Shown here: positions 21,783-31,076 of the stretch, piece by piece
Position numbering within the stretch: position 1 is the first letter of the stretch
How the letters are laid out: the number at the start of each line of letters is the position of its first letter
Source: Halothiobacillaceae bacterium
GTDB lineage: Bacteria > Pseudomonadota > Gammaproteobacteria > Halothiobacillales > Halothiobacillaceae
Assembly: GCA_016938615.1 (NCBI GenBank)
Contig: JAFGUH010000001.1
Location: 1 to 64,000 of the forward strand
DNA: 64,000 nucleotides
Direction: 5' to 3'
The notes under the pieces: model-generated
Database searches by the model: none
What the model saw: the letters and a program-made list of their open reading frames with translations, nothing else
What the model was told of the DNA's origin: nothing
Made by a program: the position numbers and the translations under genes

Positions 21783-23927
21783 ATGTTGTCCAGACTCAAG
21801 AGCCGCTCGGTCCTGCTTACCGGCGGGGAGGCTGATGCCAAGCGGGAGGCCGTGCGAGCCTACTTCCATCGCACGATGGACACCTACGAGAAACTTTTCG
21901 ATGTACTCACAGACGACCGGGCCTTCTACCAACGCCCGGAACCGCTGCGCCACCCGTTGATCTTCTACTTCGGTCACACGGCGACTTTCTATATCAACAA
22001 GCTGGTGACCGCGAAGGCAACCACGCGCGTCGACCCGCAACTCGAGGGCATGTTTGCGATCGGCGTCGACGAGATGTCCTGGGACGATCTCAACGACGAC
22101 CACTACGACTGGCCGACCGTCGAGCGGGTGCGCGAGTACCGCCGCAAGGTGCGCGAGCGCGTCGATCAACTGATCAGCGAACTCGACTGGACCCCGCCGG
22201 TGCGCTGGGACGACCACCCGACCTGGTCGATCTTCATGGGGATCGAGCACGAGCGCATCCACCTGGAGACATCCTCGGTGCTGATCCGCCAGCTTGATCT
22301 CGAATGGGTGCAGCCGCACGACGCCTGGCCTGTCTGTGATGCGGCAGCAGGTGCGCCGGCTGAGGCGCCCGTCAACGAGCTGCTCGATGTGACCGGCGGC
22401 ACGGTGGTGCAGGGCAAGTCGCATGATGCGCCCCTCTACGGCTGGGACAATGAATACGGCCATCTCGAGACCCGGGTCGACACCTTCCGCGCCGCCCGCA
22501 TGCAGGTGTCCAACGCCGAGTTCCTCGCCTTCGTCGAGGCCGGCGGTTACGAGACCCCCGAGTGGTGGACGGACGAGGGCCGCCGCTGGCTCGACTTCCG
22601 CGGTGCGACCCACCCGATCTTCTGGGTGCCGCGCGGGGACTCCCAAGGCGACTCTTGGGGGTATCGGACCATGACCCGGGAAATCGAGATGCCCTGGGAC
22701 TGGCCGGTGGACGTCAACTACCTCGAGGCCAAGGCCTTCTGCAACTGGCTTTCCGAGACGGAGGGCAAGTCGATTCGACTGCCCACCGAACCGGAATACG
22801 AGCGCCTGCGCCAAGTGGCCGGCGTGCCGGACGAGCCGGAGTGGGGCGAACGGGCGCCGGGCAACATCAATCTCGAGTACTGGGCCTCGGCCTGCCCGGT
22901 GGACCGCTTCGCCCAGGGCGACTTTTTCGATGTGATCGGCAACGTCTGGCAGTGGACCGAAACGCCCATCGACGCCTTCGAGGGCTTCGAGCCGCACCCG
23001 ATCTACGACGATTTCTCGGTGCCGACCTTCGACAACCAGCACAACCTGATCAAGGGCGGCTCGTGGATCTCGACCGGCAACGAGGCCACGCGTGACGCCC
23101 GTTACGCCTTCCGTCGGCACTTCTTCCAGCACGCCGGTTTCCGCTACGTCGAGGGCGAGCCGGTACGCCCGCCGGCCTCGAAGGACGAGAGCTACTACGA
23201 GACCGACGCGCAGCTGGCGCAGTACTGCGACTTCCACTACGGCCGCTCGTACTTCGGCGTGGCCAACTTCCCGCGGGCACTGGCCGAGTACGCCCTGCGC
23301 CAGATGGAAGGGCGCAACCACGGCGCGGCACTCGACATCGGCTGCGCCACCGGGCGGGCGACCTTCGAGCTCGCGCCGCACTTCGAGGCGGTCACCGGGC
23401 TCGACTTCTCGGCGCGCTTCATCCAGATCGCCCAGGCGATGCTCGACGACGGCCAGATCGCCTACGCGCTGCCCACCGAGGGCGAGCTGACCGAAGACCG
23501 TGCCGCCTCGCTGGCCTCACTCGGACTGGATGCGCGCGACAACATCGACTTCTGGCAGCAGGATGCCTGCAATATGAAGCCGCACTTCACCGGCTACGAC
23601 CTGGTGCTGGCCGGCAACCTGATCGACCGGCTCTACGACCCGGGCAAATTCCTCGACGACATCGCCGGGCGCATCAACACCGGTGGCCTGCTTGTGATCG
23701 CCTCGCCCTATACCTGGCTTGAGGAGGCCACGCCGCGCGAGCGCTGGCTGGGTGGCTACGTCGAGGACGGTCGGCCGGTCTCCACGCTCGACACGTTGAT
23801 CAAGCGCCTCGAGCCCAACTTCGAGCTCGTGGGCGAGCCGGCGGACATCCCGTTCGTCATCCGTGACACGGCACGGCGTTACCAGCACACGGTCAGCCAG
23901 GTGACGGTCTGGGCGCGGAAGGCATGA
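21783..23927 (+). CDS. ovoA: 5-histidylcysteine sulfoxide synthase with C-terminal SAM methyltransferase domain (OvoA)
   Basis: DinB-like His motif (FGHTATFYINKL, GIEHERIHLETSSVLIRQ), FGE-sulfatase/SUMF1-like domain (NVWQWTETPIDAFEGFEPHPIYDDFSVPTFDNQHNLIKGGSWISTGNEATRDARYAFRRHFFQHAGFRYV), methyltransferase (ALDIGCATGRATFELA). Confidence 0.92.
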   Translation: MLSRLKSRSVLLTGGEADAKREAVRAYFHRTMDTYEKLFDVLTDDRAFYQRPEPLRHPLIFYFGHTATFYINKLVTAKATTRVDPQLEGMFAIGVDEMSWDDLNDDHYDWPTVERVREYRRKVRERVDQLISELDWTPPVRWDDHPTWSIFMGIEHERIHLETSSVLIRQLDLEWVQPHDAWPVCDAAAGAPAEAPVNELLDVTGGTVVQGKSHDAPLYGWDNEYGHLETRVDTFRAARMQVSNAEFLAFVEAGGYETPEWWTDEGRRWLDFRGATHPIFWVPRGDSQGDSWGYRTMTREIEMPWDWPVDVNYLEAKAFCNWLSETEGKSIRLPTEPEYERLRQVAGVPDEPEWGERAPGNINLEYWASACPVDRFAQGDFFDVIGNVWQWTETPIDAFEGFEPHPIYDDFSVPTFDNQHNLIKGGSWISTGNEATRDARYAFRRHFFQHAGFRYVEGEPVRPPASKDESYYETDAQLAQYCDFHYGRSYFGVANFPRALAEYALRQMEGRNHGAALDIGCATGRATFELAPHFEAVTGLDFSARFIQIAQAMLDDGQIAYALPTEGELTEDRAASLASLGLDARDNIDFWQQDACNMKPHFTGYDLVLAGNLIDRLYDPGKFLDDIAGRINTGGLLVIASPYTWLEEATPRERWLGGYVEDGRPVSTLDTLIKRLEPNFELVGEPADIPFVIRDTARRYQHTVSQVTVWARKA

Positions 23928-25153
23928 GCCAAGACGTGAGCGAGGAAGGCATGAGCCAGACCGATTTCACTCGGCTGGCCCAGTACCCGGGCTCGGGCTG
24001 CGAGAAGTACGACCGGCGCGGCGAGATCTTCGGCCGCGAGGACGTCATCCCGCTGTGGGTGGCAGACATGGACTTCCCGGCACCCGACTTCGTCACCGAG
24101 GCGCTGGCCGAGCGGCTGGCCGACGGTGCCTTCGGCTACGCCAAGCCCGATGCCGGTCATTTCGAGGCGATCGCCGGCTGGCTCGCTGGCCAGCACGACT
24201 GGCGGGTCGCTCCAGAGACGATCGTGCCGGTGCCCGGCGTGGTCCCGGCCATGGCGATGGCCATCCGGGCCTTCACTAGCCGCAGGGCGCGGGTGATCAT
24301 CCAGCCGCCGGTGTACTTCCCGTTCTTTCAGGTGGTGCGCGACCAGGGGCGCACATTGGTCGAGAACCCTCTGCTCGAGCAGGAGTCGAGCGATGGTGGC
24401 CGGCGCTACGTGATGGATTTCGAGGCGTTGGAGGCCCAGGCCTCCGAGGCCGAGATGCTGCTGCTCTGCAATCCGCACAATCCGGGTGGGCGGGCCTGGA
24501 ACGCGGACGAGCTGGGGCGGGTCGCGGCGATCTGCGCGCGTCACGACGTGATGGTGATCAGCGACGAGATCCACATGGATCTCACCTACCCGGGCATCCG
24601 GCACACACCGTTCGCCGAGGTGGCCAACGCGTCCGGTTGTCGCTGGTTCACCGTCACCGCCCCGGGCAAGACCTTCAATACCGCTGGCATCGGCGGCGGC
24701 TACGCGGTCATCCCCGATGCCGGCATCCGCGAGCGCTTCGATCGCGAACGCCGCGGCATGCATCTGGGCGAGGGGTCGGTATTCGGCCTGACCGCATTGA
24801 AGGCGGCCTACCGCCACGGCTCGGCATGGCCCGGCGAATTGATGGCGCATATTGCTGCCAACCGCGACCGGGTGATCGAGGCGATCGCTGACCTGCCGAT
24901 CGAGGCGATGGTCCCCGAGGCGACCTATCTTTTGTGGCTCGATTGCCGCGGCATGGGGTTGTCCGATGCCGCGACAGACCCCGAGGACCGTGCGTTACAA
25001 CGGTTCTTTGTCGAAAAGGCGGGCTTGGGGCTTAGCCAAGGCATCATCTTCGGCGAGCCCGGCCGCGGGTACATGCGCATCAATCTGGCCACGCCGACCG
25101 GGGTGATCGACCGGGCCATGGCCCAGCTGCGCGCGGCCTGGCAAGCCCACTAA
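23924..25153 (+). CDS. MalY/PatB-type PLP-dependent C-S lyase; candidate OvoB sulfoxide lyase
   Basis: VIPLWVADMDFPAPDFVTEALAERL; LLCNPHNPGGRAW; VISDEIHMDLTYPG; TAPGKTFNTAG (PLP Lys); ATGA overlap with ovoA. Confidence 0.88.
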   Translation: MSQDVSEEGMSQTDFTRLAQYPGSGCEKYDRRGEIFGREDVIPLWVADMDFPAPDFVTEALAERLADGAFGYAKPDAGHFEAIAGWLAGQHDWRVAPETIVPVPGVVPAMAMAIRAFTSRRARVIIQPPVYFPFFQVVRDQGRTLVENPLLEQESSDGGRRYVMDFEALEAQASEAEMLLLCNPHNPGGRAWNADELGRVAAICARHDVMVISDEIHMDLTYPGIRHTPFAEVANASGCRWFTVTAPGKTFNTAGIGGGYAVIPDAGIRERFDRERRGMHLGEGSVFGLTALKAAYRHGSAWPGELMAHIAANRDRVIEAIADLPIEAMVPEATYLLWLDCRGMGLSDAATDPEDRALQRFFVEKAGLGLSQGIIFGEPGRGYMRINLATPTGVIDRAMAQLRAAWQAH

Positions 25154-25383
25154 TCACGCAGGCGAGCGTCGAGGTGGTCGACGGCCTCGGCCCAGTCGGC
25201 GTCCTCGGCCAACGATTCGCGCAGGAAACGACGCTGGTTCTCGTTCCAGAACGGCGCGTCGCTCAATGCCACCTCGCTCGGCAGGGGCGAGTGACGATCG
25301 ATGAACGCCTCGATCTCGTCCTCGCCCGCCTTCAGGCCGAGCTGTTCGAACAGTTCACTCAAGGGGTGAAACGGTGGCTGCAT
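25150..25383 (-). CDS. DUF2789 family protein
   Basis: MQPPFHPLSELFEQLGLKAGEDEIEAFIDRHSPLPSEVALSDAPFWNENQRRFLRESLAEDADWAEAVDHLDARL. Confidence 0.8.
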   Translation of the reverse strand: MQPPFHPLSELFEQLGLKAGEDEIEAFIDRHSPLPSEVALSDAPFWNENQRRFLRESLAEDADWAEAVDHLDARLRD

Positions 25384-25624
25384 GCGATTTCCTCCGCCGG
25401 GTGGGTGCCGGCCTCCACTGTGGATTTTGCAACGTATCGTTGGGAGTCTAGCGATTTTTTCCGCGGCTGAAAGCCACGAGTGGGACGGTTGAAAGCCAGG
25501 CGCGGCTTGGGCAACCGTCATGAGCCGATCAAGAGCACGAAGGCGTGGAACGAGTCGGCAATTGCGCACGCAGGTGGGTGGGGCATGTCTATACTCTCTG
25601 CCTTTTCCCCGGAGAAGATCATCC

Positions 25625-26698
25625 ATGTGGCCCGAGTATCTCCTGTTTCTCCTGAAGACCGTGACGCTGGCGGTTGCCATTATCGTGGTGCTGGTCGCGG
25701 TGATCGCCGTGGTGGCGCAGGCTCGTAACGCGCAGGGCAGCGACAGTCGCCTCAAGCCCCTGAAGATCCGGCGACTGAACGACGAGATCGAGTCGCGCGT
25801 CAAACGGCTGCGCGAGGCGCTTGAAACGCCCGAGAGTGGTTGGAAGGTCAAATGGGCCGACCTGCGTCGCCGGTTGTCGGTGGGCCGGAAGTCCGAGGAC
25901 ACGGCGAGCGGCGAGAACGAAGAAACACGGGCGAAAGGACAGGAGCGGGAGGGCGACTCCACGACGTCGCCGCGCACCTTCGTGATTCGCTTTAGCGGCG
26001 ATATCCGCGCCTCGGCGGTCGAGGCCCTGCGTGAGGAAGTTACTGCGGTGTTGCAGGCGGCCGAGCCCGAGCGAGACTGCGTGCTTCTGGTGCTCGACAG
26101 CCCCGGCGGCGTCGTGCCCGGCTATGGACTGGCCGCCGCGCAGCTTGCTCGACTGCGGGACGCAAAGATCGAGCTCGTCGCGATCGTCGACCGGGTCGCG
26201 GCCAGCGGCGGGTACATGATGGCGGCGGTCGCGAACCGCATCGTGGCCGCACCGTTCGCTATCGTCGGCTCGATTGGCGTGGTGGCCCAACTGCCCAACA
26301 TCCACCGACTACTCAAGCGCAACGACATCGATGTCGAGCTGCACACCGCCGGGCAGTACAAGCGCACCCTGACGCTGCTGGGCGAGAACACCGAGGCCGG
26401 GCGCGAGAAGTTTCGGGAGGAGCTGGAGCAGACGCATCAGTTGTTCAAGCAGTTCCTGAACCGCTATCGCCCGCAGCTTGATCTGGACAAGCTGGCCACC
26501 GGCGAGCACTGGTACGGCGAGGACGCGCTCGAGCTCGGGCTGATCGATGCGATCGGCACCAGCGACGACCTGATCCTCGAGGCGGTCGACTCGGGCGATG
26601 CCTTCGAGATCACCCAGCCGATCAAGAAGCGTGGCCTGCTCGCGAAACTGAATGCCTCGGCCCAGCAGGCGATGAGCGAGTGGCGTCATCCCGTCTGA
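25625..26698 (+). CDS. sohB: Protease SohB
   Basis: N-terminal TM; VLLVLDSPGGVVPGYGLAAAQLARL; ASGGYMMAAVANRIVAAPFAIVGSIGVVAQLPNIHRLLKRNDIDVELHTAG. Confidence 0.92.
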   Translation: MWPEYLLFLLKTVTLAVAIIVVLVAVIAVVAQARNAQGSDSRLKPLKIRRLNDEIESRVKRLREALETPESGWKVKWADLRRRLSVGRKSEDTASGENEETRAKGQEREGDSTTSPRTFVIRFSGDIRASAVEALREEVTAVLQAAEPERDCVLLVLDSPGGVVPGYGLAAAQLARLRDAKIELVAIVDRVAASGGYMMAAVANRIVAAPFAIVGSIGVVAQLPNIHRLLKRNDIDVELHTAGQYKRTLTLLGENTEAGREKFREELEQTHQLFKQFLNRYRPQLDLDKLATGEHWYGEDALELGLIDAIGTSDDLILEAVDSGDAFEITQPIKKRGLLAKLNASAQQAMSEWRHPV

Positions 26699-26838
26699 GA
26701 CCTGTGCCGTTGCCTGCGTGGCGCGGCCGACCCGGTCGGCCCCCGCTGGCGTGCAGCGCACAACGTGACAGCCATGGGATCGAGCAGGCGCGGGCCTGCT
26801 CCGAGCCCCGGCCTCCTCGCCACTCGGCGGAGTGGACC

Positions 26839-29082
26839 TTAGCCGGGGCGGCGTTCCTGCCAGTGGTAGAGCGCGAGGATCTGGCGGTAGCTGGCGGCGA
26901 CGTCGCGGGCGAAATGATCGATCGCATGGCGTCGGGCCGTGGTGACGGCCTGTTCGGCCATGGCGGCTCGCAGGGTGTCGTCCTCGATCAGTCGTCGGGC
27001 GGCGCTGCTCCAGCGATCGATGTCCTCGGCGGTCTTGAAACCGTTGGTTTCGTTCTTGACCACGTCGTCGATGCCGCTGGAGCGCACGGCGATCACCGGC
27101 AGTCCCGCGGCCATCGCCTCGAGGATCACCATGCCCTGGGTCTCGGACTTGGAGGCGAAGACGAAGGCATCTCCCAGGTGGTAGTAGCGCGGCATCTCGT
27201 CGGGCGGCACACCGCCGACCAGCGTGACGGTATCCCCCAGGCCGAGCTGTTCGATGTCTGCCTGCAGCCGGTCGCGCTCCTCGCCTTCGCCAATGATCAG
27301 GCAGCGGAATCCGCGGTCGGTTCGGCGATGAAGCTCGGCAACGGCGGCGATCAGGAAGTCGATGTTCTTCTCCTGGCTCAGACGCGAGACGCTCACCAGT
27401 ACCCGTTCGTCCTCGCCGATCCCCTGTGCCCGGCGTAGGGCCTCGACCGAAGCAGGATCGACGGCCTGAAAGCGGTCGAAATCGATCCCGGTGGGATGGA
27501 CGTAGATCGGCGAGGTCACGCCGATCACCCGCAGGTATTCCTCGGCCGATTCGGTCGGCACGATCACGCCGGTGCAGCGATTGGCAAAGCGCCGGATCGC
27601 GGTATGCGCGATCAGGTTGCGAAACAGCGGGCCGGGTAAGGGGACGAAGTGCGAGTAGTGCTCCAGACGCGTGTGGTAGGTGAACACCGTCGGCACGCGC
27701 AGGCGGCGAGCCCGCCACAGGGCCGTCCAACCCAGCCAGAAGGGGTGATGGATATGCACGAGGTCCGGGGCGAAATCCTTGAGGCCGCGGCGGATGCGCG
27801 GCGAGAGCGGGTTGGCGAGCCGGAATTCGTCGTGGCGGCCCATGCTGAACAGCGACGGGATACGGACCACGTCCGTGTCGCGATCATCCTGGCCGGCGTA
27901 GCTCGGGGCGATGATGCGCACGCGATGGGACAGCTGCTCGAGCCCGCGTCGCAACCGGTCGATCGAGATGGGCACGCCGCCGATGAACGGCAGGAAATTG
28001 TTGGTCACCATCGCGATGCGCAACGGCCGGTCGCGCCACGGTGAGATGTCGAGGTCGTAATTTCGGTAGTAGTCGCGTTCGACGAAGATCGCGCTGTAGA
28101 GCTTGATCGCGAGCAGGGTAAGCAGCCCTAGGACCAGCAGGAAATTCAGCCGGCCGACGTAGAACAGTGAATGGATGAAGAACCAAAGGCTTTCCAGCGT
28201 CTTGAAGATCTCGTGCTGGCCGATGTCGAGCCGCTTGACCTGGATCGAGACCGCCTGGTCGGTCGTGGTCACGTCGACGTAGTGGTAGAAGCTGGTCTCG
28301 TCGTTGAGCACGAGCCCGCCGGCGCCGCCGGTGACCACGTAGTCGACTCCGTCCTGGACCTGGTGATCGAACAGGTGCAGGTTGCTGGAGAAGACCGCGT
28401 CGACGTCATGCTCGACGAACAGATGATGAAGACGATCGCGGAAGGCCGTGTCGGCGAGGTACTGGTCGTCGAAGTCCAGCGGGCTCTCCTTGGCGGCCTC
28501 GAACATCGGATGGCCGATGAAGATGAATCGGTGCCTTGGTGACGGATCGCGCAATTGCTCCCTGAGCCAGTGCAACTGGAACGGGTAGGTGTCCGGGTCG
28601 GTGCTGTCGAGGAACAGGAACTGGCTGCCACCAGCGCGAAAGCCAAAAAAGTAGGGGCCGAAATGCTCGTAGTAATTGAACGAGCCAAAGGCACCGCTTT
28701 CCTTCTCGCCCACCGTCAGCAGGTAGGGCATCTCCAGGTGGGAGAGCGTTCGATACAACGCGCGGTACTTGTCCTCGCCGCCGCCGCTGACCGCGTTGCC
28801 CGCCGAGACGACGAAATCGAGGTCGGCCCGATTGAGCATCGGAATCATCTTGCGTTCGAACAGGCCCACCGAGTTGTTGATGTTGCCCACCACGGCGAAA
28901 TGCAGGCCATCGCCTGCGCGCGCCTGGATACGCTCGATCTGTTCGGCGTGCACCGCGTGGTAGGTCTGTTCGAAGAACGAGAGGTAGATCCGATAGCCGA
29001 CCAGCACCAGGATCGCGATCAGCGTGAGATAGAAGGCGAGCTTGAGTCGGCGGGGGGTCAGTTGTCTCGACAGCCGGCTCAC
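26839..29082 (-). CDS. Metallophosphoesterase-TM-glycosyltransferase family 4 fusion protein
   Basis: N-terminal calcineurin-like domain (FAVVGNINNS, FIFIGHPMF, FSSNLHLFDHQ), TM segments, then GT4 (VTNNFLPFIGGVPISIDRL, VHIHHPFWLGW, YHTRLEHY, VHPTGIDFDRF, VSRLSQEKNIDFLI, ETQGMVILEAMAAGLPVIA). Confidence 0.85.
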   Translation of the reverse strand: MSRLSRQLTPRRLKLAFYLTLIAILVLVGYRIYLSFFEQTYHAVHAEQIERIQARAGDGLHFAVVGNINNSVGLFERKMIPMLNRADLDFVVSAGNAVSGGGEDKYRALYRTLSHLEMPYLLTVGEKESGAFGSFNYYEHFGPYFFGFRAGGSQFLFLDSTDPDTYPFQLHWLREQLRDPSPRHRFIFIGHPMFEAAKESPLDFDDQYLADTAFRDRLHHLFVEHDVDAVFSSNLHLFDHQVQDGVDYVVTGGAGGLVLNDETSFYHYVDVTTTDQAVSIQVKRLDIGQHEIFKTLESLWFFIHSLFYVGRLNFLLVLGLLTLLAIKLYSAIFVERDYYRNYDLDISPWRDRPLRIAMVTNNFLPFIGGVPISIDRLRRGLEQLSHRVRIIAPSYAGQDDRDTDVVRIPSLFSMGRHDEFRLANPLSPRIRRGLKDFAPDLVHIHHPFWLGWTALWRARRLRVPTVFTYHTRLEHYSHFVPLPGPLFRNLIAHTAIRRFANRCTGVIVPTESAEEYLRVIGVTSPIYVHPTGIDFDRFQAVDPASVEALRRAQGIGEDERVLVSVSRLSQEKNIDFLIAAVAELHRRTDRGFRCLIIGEGEERDRLQADIEQLGLGDTVTLVGGVPPDEMPRYYHLGDAFVFASKSETQGMVILEAMAAGLPVIAVRSSGIDDVVKNETNGFKTAEDIDRWSSAARRLIEDDTLRAAMAEQAVTTARRHAIDHFARDVAASYRQILALYHWQERRPG

Positions 29083-30155
29083 CGCGCGTCTCGCCGGCTT
29101 GCCGCGATCTCGCGCTGGGTGACGAACAGGCCGATCAACATCCCGATGTAGATCGTCAGGGCCCGCCAGGCGACGGTGACCAGCACCAGGTGGGAGGCGG
29201 TGACCAGATCACGGAAGAAATGGCCGAAAACGCCTTCGGCGATGCCCGAGGCCCCGGGCGTGGGTGAGAAATACATGACGAATGTCGTCATCACCATGCG
29301 CCCGATGACCTGCCAGTAATCAAAGCCGTACCCCAGTGCCCAGAACAGCAGGACGGGAAACGAGAACAACGCCAGCAGGAAGATCGCCGTGAAGACGAAC
29401 GATGCGGCGATGTCGATCCAGTGGCCCTGGAAGTAGCGCACGAAGCCGTGGGCGAAGCGTTGCAACTCGCGGACCAGTCGGTGTCGCCAGCGATGGTGGC
29501 GGCGTGCGTTGATCAGGTGCAGCGCGCGCAGCCCCTTGAGTAGCATCAACAGCGGGCGCAGCAGCCAGTTGGACCGCAGCACCAGCAGGGTAAACAACCC
29601 GAGGTAGAGCACGACCGAGACGATCAGGGTGGTCACCAGCGATTGGTTCCTTGCAGCCTCTTCCGCGCCGGGCAGGGTGAGCAGCAACACCGGGGTGGCA
29701 CCGAAGATGAACAGTACCGCGAGTGCCGTGCGGATGGTGGTCGCCGTCAGCCCGGTGCCCACCGGCACCCCGCGCCGACGCATGAACCAGACCTGGGCTA
29801 CGCCCCCGCCGGTCGCCAGCGGCGTGATGTTGGAGACGAAGATGTTGAGGAACACCAGCCGCGTCATCGCGCCGAGCGAGATCGTCTGCCCGAGGGCACG
29901 GAGCGTGAACCAGAGGCGCAGGCCGTCTGCGGCGAAGTAGACCAGCAGCAGGCCGAGGCTGGCAGCAATCAATTGCGGGGAGAGCAGGCGGCCGTCCCAG
30001 GTGATGGTGTGACCGGCAACCTGCGAGTAGACCGCGTAGAGCCCGGCCGCACTCAACCCGACGAACAGGATAGCGAACCAGACCAGGCGTCGGCCGCGGA
30101 AGGTCGGTTCGTCCTGGATCTCGAAACGATCGGGTTGATGGTGCGGATCGGTCAT
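29079..30155 (-). CDS. Lysylphosphatidylglycerol synthase TM region / UPF0104 (flippase-like) membrane protein
   Basis: Polytopic; VFLNIFVSNITPLATGGGVAQVWFMRRRGVPVGTGL...PTPGASGIAEGVFGHFF; 4-bp overlap with the downstream GT gene. Confidence 0.82.
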   Translation of the reverse strand: MTDPHHQPDRFEIQDEPTFRGRRLVWFAILFVGLSAAGLYAVYSQVAGHTITWDGRLLSPQLIAASLGLLLVYFAADGLRLWFTLRALGQTISLGAMTRLVFLNIFVSNITPLATGGGVAQVWFMRRRGVPVGTGLTATTIRTALAVLFIFGATPVLLLTLPGAEEAARNQSLVTTLIVSVVLYLGLFTLLVLRSNWLLRPLLMLLKGLRALHLINARRHHRWRHRLVRELQRFAHGFVRYFQGHWIDIAASFVFTAIFLLALFSFPVLLFWALGYGFDYWQVIGRMVMTTFVMYFSPTPGASGIAEGVFGHFFRDLVTASHLVLVTVAWRALTIYIGMLIGLFVTQREIAASRRDAR

Positions 30156-30227
30156 GTCGCCTGGGGGGCTCGTCGCCGGCCCGGCCGGCTGCCGTCGGCA
30201 CGGTAGGCAAGTGTGGCAGACACAGAA

Positions 30228-30250
30228 AAACCCGCGCGAGGCGGGTTATC
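30228..30250 (-). terminator. Terminator downstream of tRNA-Cys
   Basis: Minus strand aacccgcctcgcgcgggtttttc. Confidence 0.75.
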
Positions 30251-30268
30251 CGTGACGTACATCAGTGT

Positions 30269-30342
30269 TGGAGGCTGGACCCGGAGTCGAACCGGGGTAA
30301 ACGGATTTGCAATCCGGTGCATAGCCACTCTGCCATCCAGCC
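30269..30342 (-). tRNA. tRNA-Cys(GCA)
   Basis: Minus strand ggctggatggcagagtggctatgcaccggattgcaaatccgtttaccccggttcgactccgggtccagcctcca; anticodon GCA. Confidence 0.95.
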
Positions 30343-30348
30343 GCGATC

Positions 30349-30424
30349 TGGAGCGGGAAACCGGATTCGAACCGGCGACCCCAACCTTGGCAAGGTTGTG
30401 CTCTACCAGCTGAGCTATTCCCGC
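30349..30424 (-). tRNA. tRNA-Gly(GCC)
   Basis: Minus strand gcgggaatagctcagctggtagagcacaaccttgccaaggttggggtcgccggttcgaatccggtttcccgctcca; anticodon GCC. Confidence 0.95.
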
Positions 30425-30580
30425 TTGAAGGGGCGCAATTCTCATCAGGAACCGCCCCCGTGTCAAGTCGCTTCTGAGCCACTTGGACCGAGCCGGGCGG
30501 CGCCCGAAGTCGGCAGCGGACCGGTCAGGGTAACTCGGCACGAATGCCATGCCACTCTGGCTCGGGAACCTCAGGGTATG

Positions 30581-30988
30581 TCATCGGCCGCCCAGCCGGG
30601 CGAGAAGCCAACGCTGTAACATGCGGTTGCGCGATTGTCGCGCCCGGTTGCATTCGGTACGGTCGGCCTGGAGGCAGGCGGCCGGGTGGCGCGGGTCGAG
30701 CAATTCGGCCGCGCGGGCATCGAGGTAGATGCGCACCCGCAGCTCGACCGGTTGTTGCCGGGAATCGAGCACCGCGTGGTCGGTGAAGGCGAGTTCAAGG
30801 GTGAAGCGGCCGCGCTCGGTGATGCGGGCGACCACCTCGAACCCCAGGGTGAATTCGTTGCCCGGCGCCAGTCGACGCAGATCGCCGAGAAGTCGGCGAG
30901 TCAGGATATAGTTCTGCTCGTACAGATCCATCAACTGATCGAAGGGATCGTGTTCAGTGTAGCGAGGGATGCCGGTGTTGACGTTCAT
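30581..30988 (-). CDS. DUF1249 (YqiB-like) family protein
   Basis: DPFDQLMDLYEQNYILTRRLLGDLRRL...ELRVRIYLDARAAELLD...NRMLQRWLLARL resembles YqiB. Confidence 0.75.
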   Translation of the reverse strand: MNVNTGIPRYTEHDPFDQLMDLYEQNYILTRRLLGDLRRLAPGNEFTLGFEVVARITERGRFTLELAFTDHAVLDSRQQPVELRVRIYLDARAAELLDPRHPAACLQADRTECNRARQSRNRMLQRWLLARLGGR

Positions 30989-31076
30989 GACTGACAGTTT
31001 AGGGAACCTGCCCACGAATCGGAAACCTTGCCGTGAGGGCGGGGCGAGTCCGGGCGCAAGGGCGGTTCGCCCGACG

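Noticed and set aside
21732-23381. 549-aa minus-strand ORF opposite ovoA
   Set aside because: Antisense shadow, compositionally biased translation.
26775-26805. Inverted repeat gagcaggc-gcg-ggcctgctc as terminator between sohB and the GT gene
   Set aside because: Stem is real but there is no T-tract on either side; could only be a weak structure.
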